From positions 12,319,814 to 12,383,813 of the forward strand of contig CP136063.1 in NCBI GenBank assembly GCA_032622095.1: DNA of 64,000 nt, read 5' to 3'. How positions within the stretch are numbered: the stretch's first letter is position 1; every line of letters begins with the position of its first letter. A model generated the notes under the pieces. That model was given only the letters and a program-made list of their open reading frames with translations. It ran no database searches and had not been told where the DNA came from. Source of the stretch: Siphonodentalium dalli (Eukaryota; Mollusca; Scaphopoda; Gadilida; Siphonodentaliidae). Positions 1 to 15,500 of this stretch are shown piece by piece. The position numbers and the translations under genes are program-made.

Positions 1-3000
1 GGCATATCATATCACGAAGCGAGTGATTTTACTGGGGGTATAGCAAATCTACAACTCTATACAGAGGCGTAGCGGGCATATCATATCACGGAGCGAGTGA
101 TTTTACTGGGGTATAGCAAAGCAAATCTACAACTCTATACAGGGGCGTAGCGGGCATATCATATCACGAAGCGAGTGATTTTACTGGGGGTATAGCAAAT
201 CTACAACTGTATACAGGGGCGTAGCGGGGATATCATATCATGAAGCGAGTGATTTTACTGGGGGTATAGCAAATCTACAACTCTATACAGAGGCGTAGCG
301 GGCATATCATATCACGAAGCGAGTGATTTACTGGGGGTATAGCAAAGCAAATCTACAACTCTATACAGGGGCGTAGCGGGTATATCATATCACGGAGCGA
401 GTGATTTTACTGGGGTATAGCAAAGCAAATCTACAACTCTATACAGGGGCGTAGCGGGCATATCATATCACGCAGCGAGTGATTTACTGGGGGTATAGCA
501 AAGCAAATCTACAACTCTATACAGGGGCGTAGCGGGCATATCATATCATGAAGCGAGTGATTTTACTGGTGGTATAGCAAAGCAGATCTACAACTGTATA
601 CAGGGGCGTAGCGGGCATATCATATCATGGAGCGAGTGATTTTACTGGGGGTATAGCAAATCTACAACTCTATACAGCGGCGTAGCGGGCATATCATATC
701 ATGAAGAGAGTGATTTACTGGGGGTATAGCAAAGCAGATCTACAGCTCTATACAGGGGCGTAGCGGGCATATCATATCATGAAGCGAGTAATTTTACTGG
801 GGGTATAGCAAAGCAGATCTACAACTGTATACAGGGGCGTAGCGGGCATATCATATCATGAAGCGAGTGATTTTACTGGGGGTATAGCAAAGCAAATCTA
901 CAACTCTATACAGGGGCGTAGCGGGCATATACCCCCAGTAAAATCACTCGCTTCATGATATGATATCCCCGCTACGCCCCTGTATACAGTTGTAGATTTG
1001 CTATACCCCCAGTAAAATCACTCGCTTCGTGATATGATATGCCCGCTACGCCCCTGTATAGAGTTGTAGATTTGCTTTGCTATACCCCAGTAAAATCACT
1101 CGCTCCGTGATATGATATGCCCGCTACGCCTCTGTATAGAGTTGTAGATTTGCTATACCCCCAGTAAAATCACTCGCTCCGTGATATGATATGCCCGCTA
1201 CGCCTCTATCATATCATATCATGAAGCGAGTGATTTTACTGGGGGTATAGCAAAGCAGATCTACAACTGTATACAGGGGCGTAGCGGGCATATCATATCA
1301 TGAAGCGAGTGATTTTACTGGGGGTATAGCAAATCAACAACTGTATACAGGGGCGTAGCGGGCATATCATATCATGAAGCGAGTGATTTTACTGGGGGTA
1401 TAGCAAAGCAGATCTACAACTGTATACAGAGGCGTAGCGGGCATATCATATCATGAAGCGAGTGATTTTACTGGGGGTATAGCAAATCTACAACTGTATA
1501 CAGGGGCGTAGCGGGCATATCATATCATGAAGCGAGTGATTTTACTGGGGGTATAGCAAATCTACAACTGTATACAGGGGCGTAGCGGGAATATCATATC
1601 ATGAAGCGAGTGATTTACTGGGGGTATAGGAAATCTACAACTGTATACAGAGGCGTAGCGGGCATATCATATCATGAAGCGAGTGATTTACTGGGGGTAT
1701 AGCAAAGCAAATCTACAACTCTATACAGGGGCGTAGCGGGGATATCATATCATGAAGCGAGTGATTTACTGGGGGTATAGCAAAGCAAATCTACAACTCT
1801 ATACAGGGGCGTAGCGGGAATATCATATCATGAAGCGAGTGATTTTACTGTGGGTATAGCAAATCTACAACTGTATACAGAGGCGTAGCGGGCATATATC
1901 ATGAAGAGAGTGATTTACTGGGGGTATAGCAAATCTACAACTGTATACAGGGGCGTAGCGGGAATATCATATCATGAAGCGAGTGATTTACTGGGGGTAT
2001 AGGAAATCTACAACTGTATACAGGGGCGTAGCGGGCATATCATATCATGAAGCGAGTGATTTACTGGGGGTATAGGAAATCTACAACTCTATACAGAGGC
2101 GTAGCGGGCATATATCATGAAGAGAGTGATTTACTGGGGGTATAGCAAAGCAAATCTACAACTCTATACAGGGGCGTAGCGGGGATATCATATCATGAAG
2201 CGAGTGATTTTACTGGGGGTATAGCAAAGCAAATCTACAACTGTATACAGGGGAGTAGCGGGCATATATCACGAAGCGAGTGATTTTACTGGGGGTATAG
2301 CAAAGCAGATCTACAACTGTATACAGAGGCGTAGCGGGAATATCATATCATGAAGAGAGTGATTTTACTGGGGTATAGCAAAGCAAATCTACAAACTGTA
2401 TACAGGGGCGTAGCGGGCATATCATATCATGGAGCGAGTGATTTTACTGGGGGTATAGCAAAGCAGATCTACAACTGTATACAGGGGCGTAGCGGGCATA
2501 TCATATCATGGAGTGAGTTATTTTACTGGGGTATAGCAAATCTACAAGTGTATACAGGGGCGTAGCGGGCATATCATATCATGGAGCGAGTGATTTTACT
2601 GGGGGTATAGCAAAGCAAATCTACAACTCTATACAGGGGCGTAGCGGGCATATCATATCATGAAGCGAGTGATTTTACTGGGGGTATAGCAAAGCAAATC
2701 TACAAACTGTATACAGGGGCGTAGCGGGCATATCATATCATGGAGCGAGTGATTTTACTGGGGGTATAGCAAAGCAGATCTACAACTGTATACAGGGGCG
2801 TAGCGGGCATATCATATTATGGAGTGAGTTATTTTACTGGGGTATAGCAAATCTACAAGTGTATACAGGGGCGTAGCGGGCATATCATATCATGGAGCGA
2901 GTGATTTTACTGGGGGTATAGCAAAGCAAATCTACAACTCTATACAGGGGCGTAGCGGGCATATCATATCATGAAGCGAGTGATTTTACTGGGGGTATAG

Positions 3001-6000
3001 CAAAGCAAATCTACAACTCTATACAGGGGCGTAGCGGGCATATCATATCATGGAGCGAGGGATTTTAATGGGGGTATAGCAAATCTACAACCCTATACAG
3101 GGGCGTAGCGGGCATATCATATCATGGAGGGAGTGATTTTACCGGAGTTATAGCAAATCTACAACTGTATACAGGGGCGTAGCGGGCATATCATATCATG
3201 GAGGGAGTGATTTTACCGGAGTTATAGCAAATCTACAACTCTATACAGGGGCGTAGCGGGCATATCATATCATGGAGGGAGTGATTTTACCGGAGTTATA
3301 GCAAATCTACAACTCTATACAGGGGCGTAGCGGGCATATCATATCATGGAGCGAGGGATTTTACTGGGGGTATAGCAAAGCAAATATACAACTCTATACA
3401 GGGGCGTAGCGGGCATATCATATCATGAAGCGAGTGATTTTACTGGGGGTATAGCAAAGCAAATCTACAACTCTATACAGGGGCGTAGCGGGCATATCAT
3501 ATCATGAAGCGAGTGATTTTACTGGGGGTATAGCAAAGCAGATCTACAACTGTATACAGGGGCGTAGCGGGCATATCATATCATGGAGCGAGTGATTTTA
3601 CTGGGGGTATAGCAAAGCAAATCTACATCTCTTTGCAGGGGCGTAGCGGGCATATCATATCATGGAGCGAGTGATTTTACTGGGGGTATAGCAAAGCAAA
3701 TCTACATCTCTTTGCAGGGGCGTAGCGGGCATATCATATCATGAAGCGAGTGATTTTACTGGGGGTATAGCAAAGCAAATCTACAACTCTATACAGGGGC
3801 GTAGCGGGCATATCATATCATGAAGCGAGTGATTGTACTGGGGGTATAGCAAAGCAAATCTACATCTCTTTGCAGGGGCGTAGCGGGCATATCATATCAT
3901 GGATCGAGTGATTTTACTGGGGGTATAGCAAATCTACAACTCTATACAGGGGCGTAGCGGGCATATCATATCATGAAGCGAGTGATTTTACTGGGGGTAT
4001 AGCAAATCTACAACTCTATACAGGGGCGTGGCGGGCATATATCACGAAGCGAGTGATTTTACTGGGGGTATAGCAAATCTACAACTGTATACAGGGGCGT
4101 AGCGGGGATATCATATCATGAAGCGAGTGATTTTACTGGGGGTATAGCAAAGCAAATCTACAACTGTATACAGGGGCGTAGCGGGCATATCATATCATGA
4201 AGCGAGTGATTTTACTGGGGGTATAGCAAATCTACAACTCTATACAGAGGCGTAGCGGGCATATCATATCACGGAGCGAGTGATTTTACTGGGGTATAGC
4301 AAAGCAAATCTACAACTCTATACAGGGGCGTAGCGGGCATATCATATCACGAAGCGAGTGATTTTACTGGGGGTATAGCAAATCTACAACTGTATACAGG
4401 GGCGTAGCGGGCATATCATATCACGAAGCGAGTGATTTTACTGGGGGTATAGCAAATCTACAACTCTATACAGAGGCGTAGCGGGCATATCATATCACGG
4501 AGCGAGTGATTTTACTGGGGTATAGCAAAGCAAATCTACAACTCTATACAGGGGTGTAGCGGGCATATCATATCACGAAGCGAGTGATTTTACTGGGGGT
4601 ATAGCAAATCTACAACTGTATACAGGGGCGTAGCGGGCATATCATATCACGAAGCGAGTGATTTTACTGGGGGTATAGCAAATCTACAACTCTATACAGA
4701 GGCGTAGCGGGCATATCATATCACGGAGCGAGTGATTTTACTGGGGTATAGCAAAGCAAATCTACAACTCTATACAGGGGCGTAGCGGGCATATCATATC
4801 ACGAAGCGAGTGATTTTACTGGGGGTATAGCAAATCTACAACTGTATACAGGGGCGTAGCGGGGATATCATATCATGAAGCGAGTGATTTTACTGGGGGT
4901 ATAGCAAATCTACAACTCTATACAGAGGCGTAGCGGGCATATCATATCACGAAGCGAGTGATTTACTGGGGGTATAGCAAAGCAAATCTACAACTCTATA
5001 CAGGGGCGTAGCGGGTATATCATATCACGGAGCGAGTGATTTTACTGGGGTATAGCAAAGCAAATCTACAACTCTATACAGGGGCGTAGCGGGCATATCA
5101 TATCACGCAGCGAGTGATTTACTGGGGGTATAGCAAAGCAAATCTACAACTCTATACAGGGGCGTAGCGGGCATATCATATCATGAAGCGAGTGATTTTA
5201 CTGGGGGTATAGCAAAGCAGATCTACAACTGTATACAGGGGCGTAGCGGGCATATCATATCATGGAGCGAGTGATTTTACTGGGGGTATAGCAAATCTAC
5301 AACTCTATACAGCGGCGTAGCGGGCATATCATATCATGAAGAGAGTGATTTACTGGGGGTATAGCAAAGCAGATCTACAGCTCTATACAGGGGCGTAGCG
5401 GGCATATCATATCATGAAGCGAGTAATTTTACTGGGGGTATAGCAAAGCAGATCTACAACTGTATACAGGGGCGTAGCGGGCATATCATATCATGAAGCG
5501 AGTGATTTTACTGGGGGTATAGCAAAGCAAATCTACAACTCTATACAGGGGCGTAGCGGGCATATCATATCATGAAGCGAGTGATTGTACTGGGGGTATA
5601 GCAAAGCAAATCTACATCTCTTTGCAGGGGCGTAGCGGGCATATCATATCATGGATCGAGTGATTTTACTGGGGGTATAGCAAATCTACAACTCTATAAA
5701 GGGGCGTAGCGGGCATATCATATCATGAAGCGAGTGATTTTACTGGGGGTATAGCAAATCTACAACTCTATACAGGGGCGTGGCGGGCATATATCACGAA
5801 GCGAGTGATTTTACTGGGGGTATAGCAAATCTACAACTGTATACAGGGGCGTAGCGGGGATATCATATCATGAAGCGAGTGATTTTACTGGGGGTATAGC
5901 AAAGCAAATCTACAACTGTATACAGGGGCGTAGCGGGCATATCATATCATGAAGCGAGTGATTTTACTGGGGGTATAGCAAATCTACAACTCTATACAGA

Positions 6001-9000
6001 GGCGTAGCGGGCATATCATATCACGGAGCGAGTGATTTTACTGGGGTATAGCAAAGCAAATCTACAACTCTATACAGGGGCGTAGCGGGCATATCATATC
6101 ACGAAGCGAGTGATTTTACTGGGGGTATAGCAAATCTACAACTGTATACAGGGGCGTAGCGGGCATATCATATCACGAAGCGAGTGATTTTACTGGGGGT
6201 ATAGCAAATCTACAACTCTATACAGAGGCGTAGCGGGCATATCATATCACGGAGCGAGTGATTTTACTGGGGGTATAGCAAATCTACAACTCTATACAGA
6301 GGCGTAGCGGGCATATCATATCACGGAGCGAGTGATTTTACTGGGGTATAGCAAAGCAAATCTACAACTCTATACAGGGGCGTAGCGGGCATATCATATC
6401 ACGAAGCGAGTGATTTTACTGGGGGTATAGCAAATCTACAACTGTATACAGGGGCGTAGCGGGGATATCATATCATGAAGCGAGTGATTTTACTGGGGGT
6501 ATAGCAAATCTACAACTCTATACAGAGGCGTAGCGGGCATATCATATCACGAAGCGAGTGATTTACTGGGGGTATAGCAAAGCAAATCTACAACTCTATA
6601 CAGTGGCGTAGCGGGCATATCATATCACGGAGCGAGTGATTTTACTGGGGTATAGCAAAGCAAATCTACAACTCTATACAGGGGCGTAGCGGGCATATCA
6701 TATCACGCAGCGAGTGATTTACTGGGGGTATAGCAAAGCAAATCTACAACTCTATACAGGGGCGTAGCGGGCATATCATATCATGAAGCGAGTGATTTTA
6801 CTGGGGGTATAGCAAAGCAGATCTACAACTGTATACAGGGGCGTAGCGGGCATATCATATCATGGAGCGAGTGATTTTACTGGGGGTATAGCAAATCTAC
6901 AACTCTATACAGCGGCGTAGCGGGCATATCATATCATGAAGAGAGTGATTTTACTGGGGGTATAGCAAAGCAGATCTACAGCTCTATACAGGGGCGTAGC
7001 GGGCATATCATATCATGACGCGAGTGATTTACTGGGGGTATAGCAAAGCAAATCTACAGCTCTATACAGGGGCGTAGCGGGCATATCATATCATGAAGCG
7101 AGTGATTTTACTGGGGGTATAGCAAAGCAGATCTACAACTGTATACAGGGGCGTAGCGGGCATATCATATCATGAAGCGAGTGATTTTACTGGGGGTATA
7201 GCAAAGCAGATCTACAACTGTATACAGGGGCGTAGCGGGCATATCATATCATGAAGCGAGTGATTTTACTGGGGGTATAGCAAATCAACAACTGTATACA
7301 GGGGCGTAGCGGGCATATCATATCATGAAGCGAGTGATTTTACTGGGGGTATAGCAAAGCAGATCTACAACTGTATACAGAGGCGTAGCGGGCATATCAT
7401 ATCATGAAGCGAGTGATTTTACTGGGGGTATAGCAAATCTACAACTGTATACAGGGGCGTAGCGGGCATATCATATCATGAAGCGAGTGATTTTACTGGG
7501 GGTATAGCAAATCTACAACTGTATACAGGGGCGTAGCGGGAATATCATATCATGAAGCGAGTGATTTACTGGGGGTATAGGAAATCTACAACTGTATACA
7601 GAGGCGTAGCGGGCATATATCATGAAGAGAGTGATTTACTGGGGGTATAGCAAAGCAAATCTACAACTCTATACAGGGGCGTAGCGGGGATATCATATCA
7701 TGAAGCGAGTGATTTACTGGGGGTATAGCAAAGCAAATCTACAACTGTATACAGGGGCGTAGCGGGGATATCATATCATGAAGCGAGTGATTTACTGGGG
7801 GTATAGCAAAGCAAATCTACAACTCTATACAGGGGCGTAGCGGGAATATCATATCATGAAGCGAGTGATTTTACTGTGGGTATAGCAAATCTACAACTGT
7901 ATACAGAGGCGTAGCGGGCATATATCATGAAGAGAGTGATTTACTGGGGGTATAGCAAATCTACAACTGTATACAGGGGCGTAGCGGGAATATCATATCA
8001 TGAAGCGAGTGATTTACTGGGGGTATAGGAAATCTACAACTGTATACAGAGGCGTAGCGGGCATATATCATGAAGAGAGTGATTTACTGGGGGTATAGCA
8101 AAGCAAATCTACAACTCTATACAGGGGCGTAGCGGGGATATCATATCATGAAGCGAGTGATTTTACTGGGGGTATAGCAAAGCAAATCTACAACTCTATA
8201 CAGGGGCGTAGCGGGCATATCATATCATGGAGCGAGGGATTTTACTGGGGGTATAGCAAAGCAAATCTACAACTGTATACAGGGGAGTAGCGGGCATATA
8301 TCACGAAGCGAGTGATTTTACTGGGGGTATAGCAAAGCAGATCTACAACTGTATACAGAGGCGTAGCGGGCATATCATATCATGAAGCGAGTGATTTTAC
8401 TGGGGGTATAGGAAATCTACAACTGTATACAGGGGCGTAGCGGGCATATCATATCACGAAGCGAGTGATTTTACTGGGGGTATAGCAAATCTACAACTCT
8501 ATACAGAGGCGTAGCGGGCATATCATATCACGGAGCGAGTGATTTTACTGGGGTATAGCAAAGCAAATCTACAACTCTATACAGGGGTGTAGCGGGCATA
8601 TCATATCACGAAGCGAGTGATTTTACTGGGGGTATAGCAAATCTACAACTGTATACAGGGGCGTAGCGGGCATATCATATCACGAAGCGAGTGATTTTAC
8701 TGGGGGTATAGCAAATCTACAACTCTATACAGAGGCGTAGCGGGCATATCATATCACGGAGCGAGTGATTTTACTGGGGTATAGCAAAGCAAATCTACAA
8801 CTCTATACAGGGGCGTAGCGGGCATATCATATCACGAAGCGAGTGATTTTACTGGGGGTATAGCAAATCTACAACTGTATACAGGGGCGTAGCGGGCATA
8901 TCATATCATGAAGCGAGTGATTTTACTGGGGGTATAGCAAATCTACAACTCTATACAGGGGCGTGGCGGGCATATATCACGAAGCGAGTGATTTTACTGG

Positions 9001-11585
9001 GGGTATAGCAAATCTACAACTGTATACAGGGGCGTAGCGGGCATATCATATCACGAAGCGAGTGATTTTACTGGGGGTATAGCAAATCTACAACTGTATA
9101 CAGGGGCGTAGCGGGCATATCATATCATGAAGCGAGTGATTTTACTGGGGGTATAGCAAATCTACAACTCTATACAGGGGCGTGGCGGGCATATATCACG
9201 AAGCGAGTGATTTTACTGGGGGTATAGCAAATCTACAACTGTATACAGGGGCGTAGCGGGGATATCATATCATGAAGCGAGTGATTTTACTGGGGGTATA
9301 GCAAAGCAAATCTACAACTGTATACAGGGGCGTAGCGGGCATATCATATCATGAAGCGAGTGATTTTACTGGGGGTATAGCAAATCTACAACTCTATACA
9401 GAGGCGTAGCGGGCATATCATATCACGGAGCGAGTGATTTTACTGGGGTATAGCAAAGCAAATCTACAACTCTATACAGGGGCGTAGCGGGCATATCATA
9501 TCACGAAGCGAGTGATTTTACTGGGGGTATAGCAAATCTACAACTGTATACAGGGGCGTAGCGGGGATATCATATCACGAAGCGAGTGATTTTACTGGGG
9601 TATAGCAAATCTACAACTGTATACAGGGGCGTAGCGGGCATATCATATCACGAAGCGAGTGATTTTACTGGGGTATAGCAAATCTACAACTGTATACAGG
9701 GGCGTAGCGGGCATATCATATCACGAAGCGAGTGATTTTACTGGGGGTATAGCAAATCTACAACTCTATACAGAGGCGTAGCGGGCATATCATATCACGG
9801 AGCGAGTGATTTTACTGGGGGTATAGCAAATCTACAACTCTATACAGAGGCGTAGCGGGCATATCATATCACGGAGCGAGTGATTTTACTGGGGTATAGC
9901 AAAGCAAATCTACAACTCTATACAGGGGCGTAGCGGGCATATCATATCACGAAGCGAGTGATTTTACTGGGGGTATAGCAAATCTACAACTGTATACAGG
10001 GGCGTAGCGGGGATATCATATCATGAAGCGAGTGATTTTACTGGGGGTATAGCAAATCTACAACTCTATACAGAGGCGTAGCGGGCATATCATATCACGA
10101 AGCGAGTGATTTACTGGGGGTATAGCAAAGCAAATCTACAACTCTATACAGGGGCGTAGCGGGCATATCATATCACGGAGCGAGTGATTTTACTGGGGTA
10201 TAGCAAAGCAAATCTACAACTCTATACAGGGGCGTAGCGGGCATATCATATCACGCAGCGAGTGATTTACTGGGGGTATAGCAAAGCAAATCTACAACTC
10301 TATACAGGGGCGTAGCGGGCATATCATATCATGAAGCGAGTGATTTTACTGGGGGTATAGCAAAGCAGATCTACAACTGTATACAGGGGCGTAGCGGGCA
10401 TATCATATCATGGAGCGAGTGATTTTACTGGGGGTATAGCAAATCTACAACTCTATACAGCGGCGTAGCGGGCATATCATATCATGAAGAGAGTGATTTA
10501 CTGGGGGTATAGCAAAGCAGATCTACAGCTCTATACAGGGGCGTAGCGGGTATATCATATCATGAAGCGAGTGATTTTACTGGGGGTATAGCAAAGCAAA
10601 TCTACAGCTCTATACAGGGGCGTAGCGGGCATATCATATCATGAAGCGAGTGATTTTACTGGGGGTATAGCAAAGCAGATCTACAACTGTATACAGGGGC
10701 GTAGCGGGCATATCATATCATGAAGCGAGTGATTTTACTGGGGGTATAGCAAAGCAGATCTACAACTGTATACAGGGGCGTAGCGGGCATATCATATCAT
10801 GAAGCGAGTGATTTTACTGGGGGTATAGCAAATCAACAACTGTATACAGGGGCGTAGCGGGCATATCATATCATGAAGCGAGTGATTTTACTGGGGGTAT
10901 AGCAAAGCAGATCTACAACTGTATACAGAGGCGTAGCGGGCATATCATATCATGAAGCGAGTGATTTTACTGGGGGTATAGCAAATCTACAACTGTATAC
11001 AGGGGCGTAGCGGGCATATCATATCATGAAGCGAGTGATTTTACTGGGGGTATAGCAAATCTACAACTGTATACAGGGGCGTAGCGGGAATATCATATCA
11101 TGAAGCGAGTGATTTTACTGGGGGTATAGCAAATCTACAACTGTATACAGGGGCGTAGCGGGCATATCATATCATGAAGCGAGTGATTTTACTGGGGGTA
11201 TAGCAAATCTACAACTGTATACAGGGGCGTAGCGGGAATATCATATCATGAAGCGAGTGATTTACTGGGGGTATAGGAAATCTACAACTGTATACAGAGG
11301 CGTAGCGGGCATATATCATGAAGCGAGTGATTTTACTGGGGATATAGCAAATCTACAACTGTATACAGGGGCGTAGCGGGAATATCATATCATGAAGCGA
11401 GTGATTTACTGGGGGTATAGGAAATCTACAACTGTATACAGAGGCGTAGCGGGCATATATCATGAAGAGAGTGATTTACTGGGGGTATAGCAAAGCAAAT
11501 CTACAACTGTATACAGGGGAGTAGCGGGCATATATCACGAAGCGAGTGATTTTACTGGGGGTATAGCAAAGCAGATCTACAACTG
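1..11585 (+). repeat. Large duplicated array segment, copy 1
   Basis: This stretch repeats at 32525-44260 with the same order of variant monomers, so it is a duplicated block and not just similar satellite. The offset is 32524 at positions 1-1207, 32753 at 2350-7281, and 32675 at 8407-11341. The steps are multiples of a monomer: copy 1 lacks about three monomers between 1207 and 2350 and has one extra near 7690-7768. I noticed only a few substitutions in the parts compared (for example near 5576, 7015, 9032 and 11060). Order agreement stops near 11585. The left limit is cut by the window edge. Confidence 0.9.
928..1207 (-). repeat. Inverted satellite block, copy 1
   Basis: About 280 bp (3.7 monomers) read as the reverse complement of the surrounding array. 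The complement matches 6224-6503 base for base by eye, including its order of variants. The same segment recurs near 9770-10045, 38980-39260 and 42420-42700. The left junction falls in ATAT, shared by both orientations. The right junction joins CGCCTC to TATCATATCATATCATG. Sequence left of the block matches that ending near 5567, and sequence right of it matches that starting near 7163. Confidence 0.93.
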
Positions 11586-11699
11586 TATACAGAGGCGTAG
11601 CGGGCATATCATATCATGAAGAGAGTGATTTTACTGGGGGTATAGCAAATCTACAACTGTATACAGGGGCGTAGCGGGCATATCATATCACGGAGCGAG

Positions 11700-12540
11700 T
11701 GATTTGACCGGGGGTACAGCAAATATACAACTGTATACAGTGGCGTAGCGGGCATATCATATCATGGAGCGAGGGATTTTAATGGGGGTACAGCAAATCT
11801 ACAACCCTATACAGGGGCGTAGCGGGCATATCATATCATATAGGGAGTGATTTTACCGGAGTTATAGCAAATCTACAACTCTATACAGGGGCGTAGCGGA
11901 CATATCATATCATGAAGCGAGTGATTTTACTGGGGGTATAGCAAAGCAAATCTACAACTCTATACAGGGGCGTAGCGGGCATATCATATCATGGAGCGAG
12001 GGATTTTAATGGGGGTATAGCAAATCTACAACCCTATACAGGGGCGTAGCGGGCATATCATATCATGAAGGGAGTGATTTTACTGGGGTTATAGCAATTC
12101 TACAACTCTATACAGGGGCGTAGCGGACATATCATATCATGAAGCGAGTGATTTTACTGGGGGTATAGCAAAGCAAATCTACAACTCTATACAGGGGCGT
12201 AGCGGGCATATCATATCATGGAGCGAGGGATTTTAATGGGGGTATAGCAAATCTACAACCCTATACAGGGGCGTAGCGGGCATATCATATCATGGAGGGA
12301 GTGATTTTACCGGAGTTATAGCAAATCTACAACTCTATACAGGGGCGTAGCGGACATATCATATCATGAAGCGAGTGATTTTACTGGGGGTATAGCAAAG
12401 CAAATCTACAACTCTATACAGGGGCGTAGCGGGCATATCATATCATGGAGCGAGGGATTTTAATGGGGGTATAGCAAATCTACAACCCTATACAGGGGCG
12501 TAGCGGGCATATCATATAATGGAGGGAGTGATTTTACCGG
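11700..12540 (+). repeat. 227-bp three-monomer higher-order repeat, four copies
   Basis: A rare variant reading AATGGGGG in place of ACTGGGGG starts at 11781, 12008, 12235 and 12462, exactly 227 bp apart each time. Each is followed by a CCCTATACAGG variant, then a monomer with an altered TTATAG segment (mostly the CCGGAGTTATAG variant), then a 79-bp monomer introduced by GCGGACATATC. The unit is thus 79 + 74 + 74 bp. Edges are approximate because the outer units are partly diverged. Confidence 0.85.
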
Positions 12541-15500
12541 AGTTATAGCAAATCTACAACTGTATACAGGGGCGTAGCGGGCATATCATATCATGGAGGG
12601 AGTGATTTTACCGGAGTTATAGCAAATCTACAACTCTATACAGGGGCGTAGCGGGCATATCATATCATGGAGCGAGGGATTTTACTGGGGGTATAGCAAA
12701 GCAAATCTACAACTCTATACAGGGGCGTAGCGGGCATATCATATCATGAAGCGAGTGATTTTACTGGGGGTATAGCAAAGCAATTCTACATCTCTTTGCA
12801 GGGGCGTAGCGGGCATATCATATCATGGAGCGAGTGATTTTACTGGGGGTATAGCAAATATACAACTCTATACAGGGGCGTAGCGGGCATATCATATCAC
12901 GAAGCGAGTGATTTTACTGGGGGTATAGCAAATCTACAACTGTATACAGGGGCGTAGCGGGCATATCATATCATGAAGCGAGTGATTTTACTGGGGGTAT
13001 AGCAAATCTACAACTCTATACAGAGGCGTAGCGGGCATATCATATCACGAAGAGAGTGATTTACTGGGGGTATAGCAAAGCAAATCTACAACTCTATACA
13101 GGGGCGTAGCGGGGATATCATATCATGAAGCGAGTGATTTTACTGGGGGTATAGCAAATCTACAACTCTATACAGGGGCGTAGCGGGCATATCATATCAC
13201 GAAGCGAGTGATTTACTGGGGGTATAGCAAAGCAAATCTACATCTCTTTGCAGGGGCGTAGCGGGGATATCATATCATGGAGCGAGTGATTTTACTGGGG
13301 GTATAGCAAATCTACAACTCTATACAGGGGCGTAGCGGGCATATCATATCACGAAGCGAGTGATTTTACTGGGGGTATAGCAAATCTACAACTGTATACA
13401 GGGGCGTAGCGGGCATATCATATCATGAAGCGAGTGATTTTACTGGGGGTATAGCAAATCTACAACTCTATACAGGGGCGTAGCGGGGATATCATATCAT
13501 GAAGAGAGTGATTTACTGGGGGTATAGCAAAGCAAATCTACAACTCTATACCGGGGCGTAGCGGGGATATCATATCATGAAGCGAGTGATTTTACTGGGG
13601 TATAGCAAAGCAAATCTACAACTGTATACAGGGGAGTAGCGGGAATATCATATCATGAAGCGAGTGATTTTACTGGGGGTATAGCAAAGCAGATCTACAA
13701 CTCTATACAGGGGCGTAGCGGGCATATCATATCATGAAGCGAGTGATTTTACTGGGGGTATAGCAAAGCAGATCTACAACTGTATACAGGGGCGTAGCGG
13801 GCATATCATATCATGAAGCGAGTGATTTTACTGGGGGTATAGCAAATCTACAACTGTATACAGGGGCGTAGCGGGCATATCATATCATGAAGCGAGTGAT
13901 TTTACTGGGGGTATAGCAAATCTACAACTGTATACAGGGGCGTAGCGGGAAAATCATATCATGAAGCGAGTGATTTACTGGGGGTATAGGAAATCTACAA
14001 CTGTATACAGAGGCGTAGCGGGCATATCATATCATGAAGCGAGTGATTTCACTGGGGGTATAGCAAATCTACAACTGTATACAGGGGCGTAGCGGGCATA
14101 TCATATCATGAAGCGAGTGATTTACTGGGGGTATAGGAAATCTACAACTGTATACAGAGGCGTAGCGGGCATATCATATCATGAAGCGAGTGATTTCACT
14201 GGGGGTATAGCAAATCTACAACTGTATACAGGGGCGTAGCGGGCATATCATATCACGGAGCGAGTGATTTTACCGGGGGTACAGCAAATATACAACTGTA
14301 TACAGGGGCGTAGCGGGCATATCATATCATGAAGGGAGTGATTTTACTGGGGTTATAGCAAATCTACAACTCTATACAGGGGCGTTGCGGGCATATCATA
14401 TCATGAAGCGAGTGATTTACTGGGTGTATAGCAAATATACAACTCTATACAGGGGCGTAGTGGACATATCATATCATGTAGGGAGTGATTTTACTGGGGT
14501 TATAGCAAATATACAACTCTATACAGGGGCGTAGCGGACATATCATATCATGTAGGGAGTGATTTTACTGGGGTTATAGCAAATCTACAACTGTATACAG
14601 GGGCGTAGCGGGAATATCATATCATGAAGCGAGTGATTTACTGGGTGTATAGCAAATATACAACTCTATACAGGGCGTAGCGGGCATATCATATCATGAA
14701 GGGAGTGATTTTACTGGGGTTATAGCAAATCTACAACTGTATACAGGGGCGTAGCGGGCATATCATATCATGAAGAGAGTGATTTACTGGGGGTATAGCA
14801 AATCTACAACTGTATACAGGGGCGTAGCGGGCATATCATATCATGAAGCGAGTGATTTACTGGGGGTATAGGAAATCTACAACTGTATACAGGGCGTAGC
14901 GGGCATATCATATCATGAAGCGAGTGATTTACTGGGTGTATAGCAAATATACAACTCTATACAGGGCGTAGCGGGCATATCATATCATGAAGGGAGTGAT
15001 TTTACTGGGGTTATAGCAAATCTACAACTGTATACAGGGGCGTAGCGGGCATATCATATCATGAAGAGAGTGATTTACTGGGGGTATAGCAAATCTACAA
15101 CTGTATACAGGGGCGTAGCGGGCATATCATATCATGAAGCGAGTGATTTACTGGGGGTATAGGAAATCTACAACTGTATACAGGGGCGTAGCGGGCATAT
15201 CATATCACGAAGAGAGTGATTTACTGGGGGTATAGCAAATCTACAACTGTATACAGGGGCGTAGCGGGCATATCATATCATGAAGCGAGTGATTTACTGG
15301 GGGTATAGGAAATCTACAACTGTATACAGGGGCGTAGCGGGCATATCATATCACGAAGCGAGTGATTTTACTGGGGGTATAGCAAATCTACAACTGTATA
15401 CAGGGGCGTAGCGGGCATATCATATCACGAAGCGAGTGATTTTACTGGGGGTATAGCAAATCTACAACTCTATACAGGGGCGTAGCGGACATATCATATC

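Noticed and set aside
2350-2565. 71-codon ORF in the satellite, identical to 35103-35318
   Set aside because: It is a chance reading through three monomers. Most monomers have stops in this frame, and the identity of the two copies is explained by the large DNA duplication.
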